From assembly GCF_028372415.1 (NCBI RefSeq), contig NC_092872.1:9926001-9990000 (forward strand): a DNA stretch of 64,000 bases, read 5' to 3'. The position numbers and the translations under genes are program-made. Origin of the DNA: Notamacropus eugenii. Taxonomy: Eukaryota; Chordata; Mammalia; Diprotodontia; Macropodidae. The notes under the pieces are model-generated. The model was not told the DNA's origin. It saw only the letters and a list, made by a program, of their open reading frames with translations, and did not search any database. Positions 10,101 through 20,500 of the stretch are shown in pieces (position 1 is the first letter of the stretch; each line of letters begins with the position of its first letter).

Positions 10101-12006
10101 GTCTTCTAATTTCATGTCCTTTAGCTTATTGCAGAAATGGGAGGAGTTGGATCCATTACACTCCGCCAGTCCTAACTGCTTCCTCTAAGGCCTGGGGGGC
10201 TGCATGGGAGCCATATCCTGACAGTCTGCCATTTCTTTTACATTAATAAGCTGATCAGCAGGGACAGAATGAGTGGGAGGGGCCTTAGGTCATGCCCCAG
10301 ATGAGAAGCCTGAGGTCAGGAGAGCTTAGGCGCCACCCAAGGGGCAGGCAGAGAAGGGAGTTCGTCCTCAGATCTCTGACTCCAAATCTAGCTGCCTTTT
10401 CTACCTATTATCATGGGACCTGAGTGGGAAAGTTTGCCTTGGTTCTTTCTTCCTCTTGACAACTACAGTGCTTGCATCCAGAAGAAAACCATAAGTCCTG
10501 GCCAATTTATCCTCCTCCTCATTTTCCCAATAGGCCTGAGAGCCACAAGAAAGTCAAGAAAGAGAAGAAGAAGAAGAAAAAGAAGAAACACAAGAAAGAG
10601 AAGAAGAAAGAGAAACATTCTAAGAGGCGCTCTCCCTCATCGTCATCCTCCCCCTCCCCAGACAGGTGGAGTTTACTGGGCACCCTGTCCTTCTTGGGGC
10701 TCCCAGCTTATAAAGCACAGGTAGAGGGCACTGCAGTCCCTCACTGCCCAAGGAGAGTTGGGAGGAGCCTTTGAGATCATCTGAGCCACCAGAAATGAGC
10801 AGATGGCAGCAGAGCTGGTGCTGGCATTCGCACCACCCACTGTCCAATTCTTTGTTCGTTCCCCTGCAATTAAAATAATGTGGTTTAGAAAAGCAGGGGG
10901 CCAGTGTGAACTGAGGGAGCTGGAGATGGAGGTTGTTTGCAGAGGACAGAGGAAGGGAGAATGCCTTGGGGGGAGCAGAGTTTGAAAAGGTACAGAGTCC
11001 TCTTGTTACTGTGCTGAGTGCTGGGGACAAAAGGCAAAAACAATCCCTACTCTAAGGAGCTTACTTTCTTAAGGGCAAAACAGCAGGCAGATAAGTGACT
11101 GCATAAACAGAGATACAAAAAAAATGGAAGGTGTTCACATCTAGGGTGGCTGGGAGAGACTTCTTTCCGGAGGCTGGCAGGAAGTGAGGAGATAGAGACA
11201 GAGTTAAACAGGGAGAGCCTTCAAAATACACAGGATCAGGAGAGAGAGAGGACCTTTTTCAAGGAACAGCCTTCAGAAGGCCAGTATCACAGACGGGGAA
11301 GGTTAGCATGGGGCGGGGTCACAGAGGGTTTCCAAAGGCAAACAGAAGATCTCTGTTGGTCTCAAGTAGGGAGGTGACGTGGCCAGACATGCTTGGATGG
11401 CTGGATGGGTAAAGACCTGCAAGGCTGGGGGTGGCTCTCCTTTCTGGGCAGTATCGCAGTAGCGAGGGAGGGGCGCCTGCACATGACTGGTAGCAGCTTC
11501 AGAGGAGGCAGAATTGACACTCTATGTTTTCATAATAGCAACTTTACTTCCTACCTAGCACTTAGGAGTTTACAAAAAGTTTTCTCTTTACAACTACTTG
11601 GTGAAGTGGTAGCATGAAGATTATTTTACCTATTTTACAGACAAGGTCATTGAGATCCAGAGAGGGAAATCATCTGGCCAGTCACCCAGTGAGACCTTGT
11701 CCAGAGATTAAAAGCCCAACTTAATAAGTGCTTAAGGAATTCAATAAAATGCAAGTCTCCAGATTCTCTGTTCTCTTTCTACAGTGACCCTGAATTCTGT
11801 TCTTATCATCTGTGTTTGTCTCCCACAGGCACAGAGTCACTCAACACCATGCCTCACCCTCCCCTTCTTGGCCACAAGCCCCCAGGAGCAGGCATAACAT
11901 GGACTCTTGGGATGGTGGTCACTCTTCCCCCAGCCACAAGAGAAGGAACCGAAGCCCTGAGACTCAGCCCCAGCACAAGAGGCAGCGGCATGACTCAGAC
12001 GACTGA
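3981..12006 (+). CDS. C1orf35: C1orf35 / MMTAG2 homologue, seven 3' coding exons, 5' end missing
   Basis: Split gene with coding exons 3981-4131, 6054-6099, 7944-8026, 8466-8538, 9845-9918, 10534-10665 and 11829-12006. Every junction has AG/GT and the phases join, giving 244 complete codons after a split Gly codon, then TGA. The protein opens [20 protein letters not shown] and continues with an acidic/Ala-rich helix ([20 protein letters not shown]), [15 protein letters not shown], and [15 protein letters not shown]. It then has a Lys-rich run, a Ser/Pro stretch and a basic RS-like tail ending DSDD. This matches human MMTAG2 (Pfam MMtag family) from memory, with a few-residue difference after WYAKG. 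The basic low-complexity C-terminus suggests a nuclear protein; its molecular role is poorly known. The first coding exon (Met start, conserved DQFNWED segment in human) was not found at 1-3980 and probably lies to the left. Tail-to-tail with ARF1. Confidence 0.93.
4640..5910 (+). mobile_element. CR1/L3-clade LINE reverse transcriptase fossil
   Basis: Decayed RT and 3' coding remnants. The 5377-5664 frame reads [20 protein letters not shown], then [20 protein letters not shown], matching the CR1 C-terminal pattern (CEKDLGVLVD, QCD, HFRKDIDKLESIQRR). Upstream, aggcagagatggcacaaaactgg remains from the region around the catalytic ADDTKLG block. 5681-5905 continues the signature as [20 protein letters not shown] and FDLFWF. 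It lies in a C1orf35 intron in the same orientation, with frameshifts and stops throughout. Confidence 0.8.
6054..6099 (+). CDS. C1orf35: C1orf35 coding exon b
   Basis: A 46-bp exon between ttccttccag and gtaacc. It encodes [15 protein letters not shown] after completing the split Leu codon. It is too short to be found by ORF length and was located by phase and protein match. Confidence 0.92.
6835..7015 (+). repeat. MIR
   Basis: tgcctgtgtgatcctgggca and ctgaggtcccttctctaaat. Confidence 0.7.
7944..8026 (+). CDS. C1orf35: C1orf35 coding exon c
   Basis: An 83-bp exon between cccttccag and gtactg. It encodes [18 protein letters not shown] and then DQLSGLGSS, and ends with the first two bases (AG) of a Ser codon. 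Confidence 0.92.
8225..8375 (+). repeat. MIR, central core
   Basis: gtctgtgttcaaatttcttg, aactagctgggtgacgatgg, ctccaaggtctcttctggtt. Confidence 0.6.
8466..8538 (+). CDS. C1orf35: C1orf35 coding exon d
   Basis: A 73-bp exon between tgtccttcag and gtaaag. It encodes [17 protein letters not shown] then LGLSVFT and ends on a codon boundary. The [15 protein letters not shown] block is a strong family signature. Confidence 0.93.
9100..9255 (+). repeat. MIR, 5' half
   Basis: ggagtccagagaactgagct, tgaattcctacttcatctct, ttcagacaagtcatttt. Confidence 0.6.
9376..9450 (+). repeat. Pyrimidine (CTCTCC)n tract in a C1orf35 intron
   Basis: Almost pure C/T run built from ctctccct and cccctt blocks. Confidence 0.75.
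9655..9840 (+). repeat. MIR, near full core, abutting a C1orf35 exon acceptor
   Basis: gacctgggtttgaattctgg, ctctgcctcttacagcctac, caggtaagtcacttacgtgc, cctcagtttccttatctgtg. It ends within a few bases of the acceptor at 9844. Confidence 0.8.
9845..9918 (+). CDS. C1orf35: C1orf35 coding exon e
   Basis: A 74-bp exon between gatctttag and gtaagg. It encodes [20 protein letters not shown] then KTDT, a weakly conserved linker, and ends with AG of a split Arg codon. Confidence 0.9.
10235..10395 (-). repeat. MIR, antisense
   Basis: ccccagatgagaagcctgag, ctctgactccaaatctagct. Confidence 0.5.
10534..10665 (+). CDS. C1orf35: C1orf35 coding exon f, lysine-rich
   Basis: A 132-bp exon between ttcccaatag and gtggag. 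It encodes [20 protein letters not shown], a second [13 protein letters not shown] basic cluster, and a Ser/Pro segment. The basic run is encoded almost purely by AAG/AAA/GAG codons and is a candidate nuclear localisation signal. Confidence 0.92.
10995..11400 (-). mobile_element. L2-like LINE, antisense
   Basis: Reads tgtgctgagtgctggggaca, tctaaggagcttactttctt, tcaaggaacagccttcagaa and aggtgacgtggccagacatg, the reverse complement of the L2 3' coding region and UTR. Located in the last C1orf35 intron. Confidence 0.75.
11520..11710 (-). repeat. MIR, antisense
   Basis: gattattttacctattttac, agatccagagagggaaatca. Confidence 0.6.
11829..12006 (+). CDS. C1orf35: C1orf35 terminal coding exon g with stop
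   Basis: Acceptor ctcccacag. After completing an Arg codon it encodes a His/Ser/Pro/Arg-rich tail, including [20 protein letters not shown], ending DSDD and TGA at 12004-12006. The Arg/Ser spacing resembles tails of splicing-associated nuclear proteins; that role is inference. Confidence 0.92.
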
Positions 12007-12290
12007 ACCTTGACCCTGGAAAGCAGATGGTACACACAGGGACCCCTCCCTTCCCCTGTCCTAGAATCCTGTGAGCTTATTCCCCTGGGCTGAAGGGCCA
12101 AAGCCCCTACACCTGCTTCTGGAGAAGCCTGAGCTCTCCAATGCCTCTGGAGTGACGGGGCAGGGCAGAGACGCTGGGTCCTTCCCTCGGTGGGACTGAT
12201 GTGTTCTTTTCTGTTTTAGGAGATGCTACCTCCTACCTGCCCCTCCCCCCAGCCCTCCTCCTCCCAGTAAAACTTTTGCCTGTATCCCTG
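12007..12290 (+). other. C1orf35: C1orf35 3' UTR
   Basis: GC-rich, pyrimidine-rich sequence between the stop codon and the probable poly(A) site. The cleavage site was not determined. The end is placed about 20 bases past the AGTAAA hexamer. Confidence 0.6.
12266..12271 (+). terminator. C1orf35: C1orf35 poly(A) signal, AGTAAA variant
   Basis: AGTAAA sits 260 bases after the stop, directly after a C-rich tract. AGTAAA is a known weaker variant of AATAAA. No canonical hexamer occurs between the stop and this point. Confidence 0.55.
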
Positions 12291-12417
12291 CTTTTCAGGG
12301 AGTGGGGTGAAGAACAGAGGTCTGGGCTTTGGGTCCTTCTCAGATCTGTCCCCCACAGATGGATTAAACTGAGTTCCAGGAAGGAAAGTTTAGCACACTC
12401 CTCACTTAGCAAAAAAG

Positions 12418-12600
12418 ACTAGGAGACAGGAGACCTGGATTCACATCCTGACTTGGCCTCTCCAAAATCATTTGTTACCTCAATTCGCCAAGATTTGTTT
12501 CTCCATCTATAATAACTTTTTACTCCCTACCTCACAGGGTTGTGGGAGTGAATAAAGTGCCTTATCAATCTTTTAAGAGCTGTAGAAAGGTAAATTAAGA
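12418..12600 (+). repeat. MIR just downstream of C1orf35
   Basis: ggagacctggattcacatcc, tttctccatctataataact, ctcacagggttgtgggagtg. Confidence 0.7.
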
Positions 12601-12914
12601 AGTTACTATCTGACCCTGGACATGGCAGGTCTACCAATGGCCTGTTTTCTTCTTTATGCAAATGAGGACATTCTGGGGCTCGATGTGACACAGGGACCTT
12701 ATGAGCTGTGATTTTACTAACATTTCGTGTTTTAAGGTCTTCCAGCTTGGACATCTGTGATTCCTGATTTCCACTGAAAGACTGAAGAAGGGGGACTATT
12801 ATAGATCCAAATGCATATTGCTCCTCGTGTGACTGCTTCTTTCAAGAAGGTGGTTGTCGCTCAGGCCCATTTAGGATGCCAGGGAGTCTGGCCTTCAACA
12901 TTTGCTTATAACAT

Positions 12915-13105
12915 GTTAATAATGGCTTCCATTGCTACAACACTTTCCACACAACAGCTCTGGGAGTGTTCCCCATTTTTCTGTTTGAACTCCATTTCAC
13001 AGATGAGTAAATCCCCAGAGGAATAACTTGCCCAGGTCACATAGTAACTGCCACAGCTCAGATTCAAATACAAGTCTCCAAATTTAATACGCAGCCTCTT
13101 CTCAG
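12915..13105 (-). repeat. MIR, antisense
   Basis: ccatttcacagatgagtaaa, acttgcccaggtcacatagt, cagattcaaatacaagtctc. Confidence 0.75.
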
Positions 13106-13577
13106 TGACCTCAGTCTACATTTGGTTCTCGTTCCTCACTAGCAATAGGCCTTCATGAGCTTTTATAGAGAACAAGTCATCAGTGAGTCGGGTAGATTGG
13201 GGGATGGGGAGCTGCTGCTCACAAGCTCTGGTGTGTTAGGGGGAGCTGCCTCAGCCTCCCCCAGTGACCTGGCTTGCTTAGGATTGCTCCTAGGCTTCTG
13301 GAAGATCAAGTCAGGCTAGGAGCAGCCACATTGCTAGGGCAGGTTGGAGACAGGCACAGGGTCATGAGTGGGTAACGCTTGAGATTGGGCCGAGTTCTAG
13401 AGCACTGCAGGACTGAAGACTCCCACGGTGAGGTGGGTCCTCTGTTGGGTTTCAAAGACCTTTGGCATCAGGAAATGGTGTAAAAGTAGGCTCTGAGGGG
13501 GTCAGTCAGAGCCTTGGAAGTAGGCCAAGTGGCCCACCTCAAGAAGACTGTCAGATGTTGAGCAGGAAAGCCCCTAT

Positions 13578-13800
13578 CCAAGGGTTCTTAAGCTTTTTGG
13601 GTCATGGATCCCTTAGGCAGTCTGATGAGGAATAATGTTTATGTTCTAATCATAATCATTAATAACTCCTCAGAAGAATGACTTTTAAAAAAATCATCAT
13701 TGAAAGAAATGTTCAGTTTCAGATAAAAGTGAAAACAAAAATTTCTTCTCCAAATTTGCAGACCCCTTGATCTCTGGGTTCCAGGTTAAGAAGTCTTGCT
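13578..13800. mobile_element. Possible non-autonomous DNA transposon
   Basis: Starts gggttcttaagctttttggg and ends gggttccaggttaagaagtc, so the ends share an inverted ttcttaa/ttaagaa motif. The outer 20-30 bases are only loosely inverted. The first part resembles the 'ttaacctggggtccatgga' type of mammalian MER repeats. A related fragment (agcccagggtccatgaaata) is near 34170. Confidence 0.35.
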
Positions 13801-13999
13801 CTAGTCCAGTCTCTTCCTTTTAGAGACCTGAACAAGCGGGGTAAAAGCCCACTGAGCCCTGTAGCCCATGCAGGCACTCAGAACCATGGAGGAGGGTTAG
13901 AGAGGAGGAGGAGGATTTCAGTTGTGAGAATGCGTGTGGAAGGAGTAAGAAAGAACCTGAAGGAAGTCACTGACAGGATGCCAGTCACAAAGATTATAG

Positions 14000-14350
14000 A
14001 CTGGAGGCCTGGAAGGGGCCTAAGAAAGCATCTGTTCCACCCTTTTATTTGGCAGAGCAGGAAACTAAGCCCAGAGAGGTTTCCTTGTTCAAGGTGACAG
14101 AGCCAGGGTTGGAATCCAAGTCTTGTGACTCCCAAATCCTGCCTTGATTTGTCTCCCCACGTGCTCTCCATGAATAGGCTTATTAGCTCAGAGGAAAGGA
14201 GGGGGTGGGGACTCTTAGGTATTACTGGTAACAATACTTCATTTTGCAGAGCAGAAAACTGAGGCAGAAAGAGGGGAGAGGACTTGCTCAGGCATACACA
14301 AGTAATAAATACATCATGGTGTTGGTATCTGAATTCCAACCCTGACTCAA
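14000..14350 (-). repeat. Two adjacent antisense MIR fragments
   Basis: First: gagcaggaaactaagcccag, ggttggaatccaagtcttgt. Second, from about 14220: gagcagaaaactgaggcaga, ttgctcaggcatacacaagt. The 153-codon minus ORF over this stretch is only repeat sequence. Confidence 0.7.
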
Positions 14351-14434
14351 ATCCAGTGTTCTTGCACCATGCTGATTAATAAGATTTGCAAAGTAAACAA
14401 ACTTCATTTTACAGATGAGGAAACTTGAGGAAGC

Positions 14435-14690
14435 CTTCCCTGATTTGTTAGAAATGGTGTTTCCCTTCTTTGACTCACCAGAGTAGTCTGTCCCTCTAAG
14501 TCTGTGGCTTATACAGTGGTCATTTGTCTTTATCTCCTCTCACCTACCACCGCTACTGCTGCAGGGTCTGCTTGTTCCCATGTAACACTTCTTATGTTGA
14601 TCCACATTTGTAAACCTCATCCCTCACACCACTGCTGGGAAGTAGGTAGGGCAAGGACCGTCTCCCCTGCTCTGCAGATGAGATGAGCTT
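14435..14690 (+). mobile_element. L2-like 3' end fragment
   Basis: gaggaagccttccctgattt, agagtagtctgtccctctaa, then gtaggtagggcaaggaccgt. Confidence 0.5.
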
Positions 14691-14944
14691 GGAGAGAAGG
14701 GAAGGGCAGCCTTATGCCCTCAGTGCTCCTCACTTCAGTGGTCTTTCCTCCGTCCTTCCCCAGGCTGACAGCCCAGGGCCCTTCATGTAGAAGGTGCCAC
14801 CAGATGCCTAATGAAAGACTGTTACACTGTGGCCATGAAGGAAGGGGTTGTGTTCTGCTGCAGTTTTTGTTAAATATGTTATCAGTGACAGTCTGATTGC
14901 TTGGCACATGACTTCCATATCTATGTATCGGCCCAGATTTGTCC

Positions 14945-15060
14945 TGAATCATCACCAGCTGTCTGCTGCATGTGACCCTGGCAAGTGGTGTTACCTCTCT
15001 GAACCTCAGAGCCTTCATCTGTAAAATGAGGAACCCACTATGGGGCCCCTAAGTTTCGTT
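14945..15060 (+). repeat. MIR fragment
   Basis: gcatgtgaccctggcaagtg, cttcatctgtaaaatgagga. Confidence 0.7.
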
Positions 15061-15069
15061 CCAGCTACG

Positions 15070-16380
15070 TATGATCTATCCACATGTCCTGCTGGGCCCC
15101 CACACTTCATGTGTCCAAAACAGTGTCTCCCCTACTGCTCCAGACTTCTCTCAAGCACAGCGTCACCCTCCCAGTCACCCAGGGTGTACTTGGAAAGAGT
15201 CCTTGATTATTCATGCTCACTGCTCTCAGCAGGTCTCTTGCCAGTTTGGGTTGATTCTACCTCCACAATGTTTCTGGTATCTCTTGCCTTCTGCACTCTT
15301 GTGGCTGCTACCCTGTGTTCAGAACTTTGTCACATCTTGCCTGGACTACTGGCATAGCGTACCGAGCAGCCTCCATGCTCCACCTCTCCCCTCTCCCCTC
15401 TCCAGTCTTCCACATAGAGACCTCGTTAGGACAGGTCTGTCTATGGTACTCTTGCTCAGAAACCTTCAGTGGCTCTGACCATCTGCATGACCATCCTCTG
15501 GTCCATCCTGTATGAACTTCATGGCCTGGTATTTGAGGTCTTTCAGAATTGGCCTCCGGCTTTCCTTTCATGTTTCTCCTGTTATACTATTTCTTGTCTG
15601 TGTTCTAGCCCAACTGGATAATTGGCCGTTTGTTCCCAGAACATTAACGGAGGCTTTCCAAAATTCTGCATAATTTACTATTGTCTCAGTTAATTATCTA
15701 TGCAGATGACTTGCATATCTCTAGGTCCAACCATGGTCTCTCTCTTCAGCACCCCTCTCAGGTACCAACTTCAACTCAGTGTATTCAGAATGACTCACCT
15801 TTACTCCAAAACTCACCTTCCAAACTTCCCTATTACTGTGGAGGGCACGACCATCCAGTTACCTAGACTTGCCACTTCCATGTCATCCACAACTCTTGCC
15901 CAGGGTCACACAGCTAGTAAGTGTCTGAGGCTAGATTTGAACTCTGATCCTCCTGACTCCAGGGCCAGCGCTGTATCGACCGTACCATTTAGCTGCCTGC
16001 AAATTGGTCTTTGACAAGGACAGGTTGGACCATGTTCCCCTGCTCAGGTACTAAGGAGCAGCTAGAACATGGCTCCAGCACCCTTCCCAACTTTGACCTT
16101 TTCTGTCTGGCAGCCTTCTGACACTTATTACCTCCAGCCAAGCTCCCACATTCTGCAGGAGGCCTTTCCCAGCCTCCCCCTGCCACTAGTGCCTTCAGCC
16201 TAGAATTCCATTTACATGTGTTATTTATATGTATGCTGTCATTTGCACGTTATTCCTCCTGTTAGAATGGGAGCTCCTCAAGGGCAGGGATCATGCTTTA
16301 CCTTTCCTTGTATTCCTTCTGCTTAACAGTCTAGCACATAGTAAATGCTTAATAAATATTTTTGATTTGACTAAAATTGT
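15070..16380 (+). mobile_element. L2-like LINE with a nested antisense SINE
   Basis: tatgcagatgacttgcatat (YADDLHIS, RT catalytic block) near 15700, cttccctattactgtggagg, then the SINE at 15892-16005, then ggttggaccatgttcccctg, gggagctcctcaagggcagg and tgcttaataaatatttttga at the 3' end. The part before 15680 looks like an additional, more diverged fragment. Confidence 0.75.
15892..16005 (-). mobile_element. tRNA-derived SINE, 3'-truncated, nested in an L2
   Basis: Reverse complement of the SINE head: ttgcccagggtcacacagct through ttgaactctgatcctcctga to atttagctgcctgc. It splits an L2 fragment. Confidence 0.85.
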
Positions 16381-17199
16381 TCTCATTCAATTTTCCCGGA
16401 GTCTCCAACCTTTCTCTTGCCTCAGTCACTCAGCTTTGTTACGGTATTCTATGTACAGTGTCACAATCCTTTAGTATGACGTGTGTGCATAGAGCGAAGG
16501 GACTCCTTTGTGAGTGACTGGAGGCCCTACCCGAGTGTGGGCCGTCTGACCTGGGCCGGGGCCTGCAACTCCCCTCCTTCCCAGCAGAGGGCGCCAGGTG
16601 ACAGGCCAGGTGCATCTGGAGAGTGGATTCTGCTCCATGCTTGTTAGCTGTGTGAGCCTTGTCCACAGAATGGACATGACCGCAGTCCCAGCTACCTCCC
16701 AGGGCTGGGAGGTTGGTGACTGAAGTGTTCTGCAAACATACAGATGAACATGCACCCAGATTGGCCTTTCACATAGTTCTTTAGGTTCCTAAGACCATGA
16801 GGAGGAGGGTGGGCAAAGGCCAGAGTCTGTTTTGGAGCCAGGACATGAACATAAAAGTCAGCTGACCACACTGCACTGCCTCACACGTGCACACCCTTCC
16901 AAAAGGAGCCAGGTTCCAGTATAGCAGGAAAGGAGATGAGAACTGAGCCACAGAATCCAGGTCATCCAGTTTGGTTAGAATATAGATAGGGAAATGCTGG
17001 AAAGGGAAGTTGTGAGGGGTAGGAGAACTGGTTCCTTAACTGGAGCCTGCAGGCCAGGTTTTTTCTAGGACCTAGAACTTGAGTGAAGATTCTTGATGTC
17101 TCAGGGACTTGGCCTTGGCCTTGGCCTCATTGGTAGCACTGGGGGTCAAGCCAGTTTCCCTGGAAGGAAGCTTCTATGGCTGCTGGTACTTGGATTTAC

Positions 17200-17345
17200 T
17201 GGGCCTGATGTGTGAAGGACCTAGTGGTACAAGTGCCAAGACCTGGGTTTTAGTTCTGGCCTGTCACACGAAGTCCTGTGTGACTTTGGGCATGAGAATT
17301 CATCTCCTACAAAAAGTAATAGTCTCCAAAGTTCTGGCTCTAAAT
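17200..17345 (+). repeat. MIR
   Basis: gccaagacctgggttttagt, gtcctgtgtgactttgggca. Confidence 0.65.
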
Positions 17346-17454
17346 CCCACTGCGGAAGTAAATAGAATGCTGGCATGATTGATCACCAGAACAGGCTGCT
17401 CCTAGATCAACCCTGGGACAAAGCCAACCTTTTCTTCTGGCACTAAAGGCAGGC

Positions 17455-18540
17455 AGGCTTTCACTCAATCAAGAAGCATTTAATACCTGCCTATAGTGCA
17501 CTCTGCTTAAACCCTGAGGATTCCTGTGAGCATAAAGGAGACCATCCTTGTTCTCAAAGGGTTTACATTCTATTTGGAGAACATGACCCATTCACAGATG
17601 GTTAAACACAAGACTGTACCAAAAAAAGGTGATGGGGCAGGGCAGTAACAGCTGGAGGTATCAGGAAAGGCTTCCTGAAGATGGCGCTAGCTGAGCCTTG
17701 GAAGAGCAGGAGTGAGAAAGGAGAGCCTGGGGGAGGGCAGAGGCGGGAGATGGAGAGCCGTCTACAAGGAACAGCAAGGACAGCTGGGCTGGATAGTGGG
17801 AGAAACAGGCTGGAGCAAAACACTGTAAGGGCAAAGTGGCAAACATAAGGGAACCAACTGGGAAGTGATGCAGACCTAAACTAGCATGTATGCCTTAGCA
17901 GTGGAGAGTGGGGGATGGAAAGGAGAAATAGTGAGACAATCAACAAGGCATGGCAACTAATTGGATTTGCAGGGATGAAGAATGAAAATATGAAGATGAT
18001 TAGATTATGGCCCTGTATGACTGAAAGAAGGGAAGTAAGAAATTTTAAAGAAATGAGCTAGGAAGGTTGGTTTAAGGGAAAAGATGATGGGCTTGGTTTG
18101 GGACCAGACTGGACTTTCTGTGCCTATGGAGCATCCATGTGGAGAAGTCTGCCATGAAATTAGAGTAATGGATTTGAGTTCAAGAGAGATGAAAGAGCTG
18201 AATACGTAGGTTGGGGAGTTATCTGCATCGAGATGACAAATGAATGCACAGGAGCTATGATCATCAAGTGCAGAAAGGAAATGGCCCAGGACAAGAGCCT
18301 TGAGGCACGTGCACACACTGCCCAACCTTCAAAACCGAGGAGGGGCCAGGTAGGGAAGAACTTAACTGACGTCACAGAAACCCTGGAGAAGTATATGAGA
18401 GGAGATGGCCAGCACTGTCAAAGAGCTGCAAAGGTCAAGAATGAGAAAAGGCAGATAGATTTGACCCTAAAGACCACTGGTGACCTTGGCGGGAACAGTG
18501 TTGGAAGTGAAAACCTGAGAGCAAGGGACTGAGGAGTGGG
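17455..18540 (-). mobile_element. L2-like LINE, antisense, long
   Basis: caatcaagaagcatttaata (antisense 3' tail), aggaaaggcttcctgaagat, ctacaaggaacagcaaggac, then gctgcaaaggtcaagaatga, the decayed antisense of the RT block LDLSAAFD. Similar purine-rich sequence continues to about 19550 without recognisable landmarks. Confidence 0.65.
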
Positions 18541-19704
18541 AAGTAATTGAGCTTAGCTTTTCCTAAGAGTGGCCATGAAAAGGACTGAATGACAGTATGA
18601 GGACACCACAGACTCAGCAGTCAAGGTCAGAGATGGAAAAATCAGGGTTCAAAATCATCCAAAAGGCACGAAAGAAGGGGATGGGATCAGGAAGAGGCAA
18701 ACCTTGAGCAAAGGATGAAAGGATAGGGGATGATTTTGAAATGTGAAATTGGGGCCGGGGGAACTTAATATGGATGGTCTAATTTTTTTCAGTGAACTAT
18801 GTATGAGACAAAATTCTCTGGTAGGAGCAAAGAGCACAAGAAGTTTGAAACAAGTGCTGTGGGAGTGTAAGGAAGAGAAAGGACTGAAATGCAGCAGTGA
18901 GGACCCAGCTGGGACTGCTAATAAGCTTCAGTGAATTCTTGTGTTCTGCAGCACTGAAATAGAGGTGAGTTGGGGTTTACAAAAAGATGAGCTGGCCAAG
19001 GGGGCAAAGCATGGGAGTGTAGAGGTCCTTGGAAAGTAGAATTGGACAATTCAAAGGTCAAGATTTAAGCGAGGAAAGGCAAGGGTGATGATGGCATGGG
19101 AAAAAAGGGAGGGGTGTCTATCCAATGGCTGACCTGCCCAAAACATCCTCCAGGGAGGCAGGCAGATCAGATAGGGCAGAACAATCAATAGGAGAGATCA
19201 AACTAAACCAAAAAGCTTATTATGCCAGACATAACACCCATCACTGCCAACGGCTAAGAGTGATGACTCCCAAAGAAGTCAGCCTTTGGGTCCCCATGGA
19301 AGAGATGGTAGAAGGAACAGAGGATGTTCAAACCTAGAGGAAACAGAATTAAAGGGGACGTAATCAAGAACTTAAGCAAAGGGCTGGCCACTGGAAGTAG
19401 CAGCCTTGCGTAAAGCTCTATAGTGCGCAGCACTCCAACAAATGCGCCAAAGTTTGAAGGAAACAGATTTTGTGTGATGTAGGGAAGAAGTTTGGACTGA
19501 GAACAAGAGTAGCATTCCAGAAGGCTGTAGAATTGCTGCACTGGGGGTGAGAGAGAACAGACTGAAGACTGTACCTGGCTTGAAGGTAAGAGCTTTGGGT
19601 TCCTGTCCCAAGTCTGCTACAAACGGGCTGTGCGGTTATTTGTCCTCTCTAGGCTTAAATGTTCCAATGAAACAGGTTTTCCTGATCAATAACGTCAGTG
19701 CTGT

Positions 19705-19940
19705 CTTTCACCGTTTTCAGTCGTGTTTGACTTTTTCTTAAGAGTTTTCTTGGCAGGGATAACGTAGCAGTTCGTCATTTCCTTCTCCAGCTCGTTTCAT
19801 AGATGAGGAAACTGAGGCAAACAGGGCTAAAGGACTTGCCCAGGATCACACACAGTGTCTGAGGTCAGTTTTGAACTCACAGAAACTAGTCTGCCTGACT
19901 CCAGGTCTGGCATTCTATCCACTGTGCCACTTACTGCCCA
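19705..19940 (-). mobile_element. tRNA-derived SINE, antisense, near full length
   Basis: Reads in reverse from tgtttgactttttcttaaga and atttccttctccagctcgtt through gatgaggaaactgaggcaaa to cactgtgccacttactgccc. Confidence 0.88.
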
Positions 19941-20059
19941 TCTTTCCCGTGGCTACTCCCTTTAGTTAGCATGGGTCACAATCCCTCAGTCTTAAGTATG
20001 AACACGGTCATAGCATGGCTGTGGCCAAAACCATCCATCTCTGTGGATGCCAATCTCTC

Positions 20060-20255
20060 CGCACCTTGCTAGTCTATACTGAGAGGTCAAAGCTGGAGTC
20101 AGGAAATCTAAGCTTGACACATAACTACCATCTGTGTGACAATGGGCAAGTTCTTCCAACTTCTGTTTCTTCATCTGTGAAATGGAATAAATTACACCTG
20201 TCTCAGAACTGAAGATCAATGTGGACAATTACAGAAAGTGCTTTACTGTGTGTCA
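20060..20255 (+). repeat. MIR
   Basis: agctggagtcaggaaatcta, catctgtgtgacaatgggca, ttcatctgtgaaatggaata. Confidence 0.75.
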
Positions 20256-20344
20256 GCTAGCACTTAATTTAATTTCTGTGGAGTAGAATTTCTTATTTCC
20301 ATCATTTCAGCAGTATACACATACTCCTTTCATTCATAAGCGAG

Positions 20345-20500
20345 CAGCAATTTCACCTCTGCTATTTCCTAGCTGTGGGACCTTGGGGGGAAGGAAAATC
20401 CCTGCTCTCTGGGCTCGTTACTTCACCTTTAAAATGAGAAGGGAGTTGGTCAAGTGATCTCCATGGGGTCTTTCAACCTCAAAATCCTAATCAACTTATG
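20345..20500 (+). repeat. MIR
   Basis: cctagctgtgggaccttggg, cacctttaaaatgagaaggg. Confidence 0.6.
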
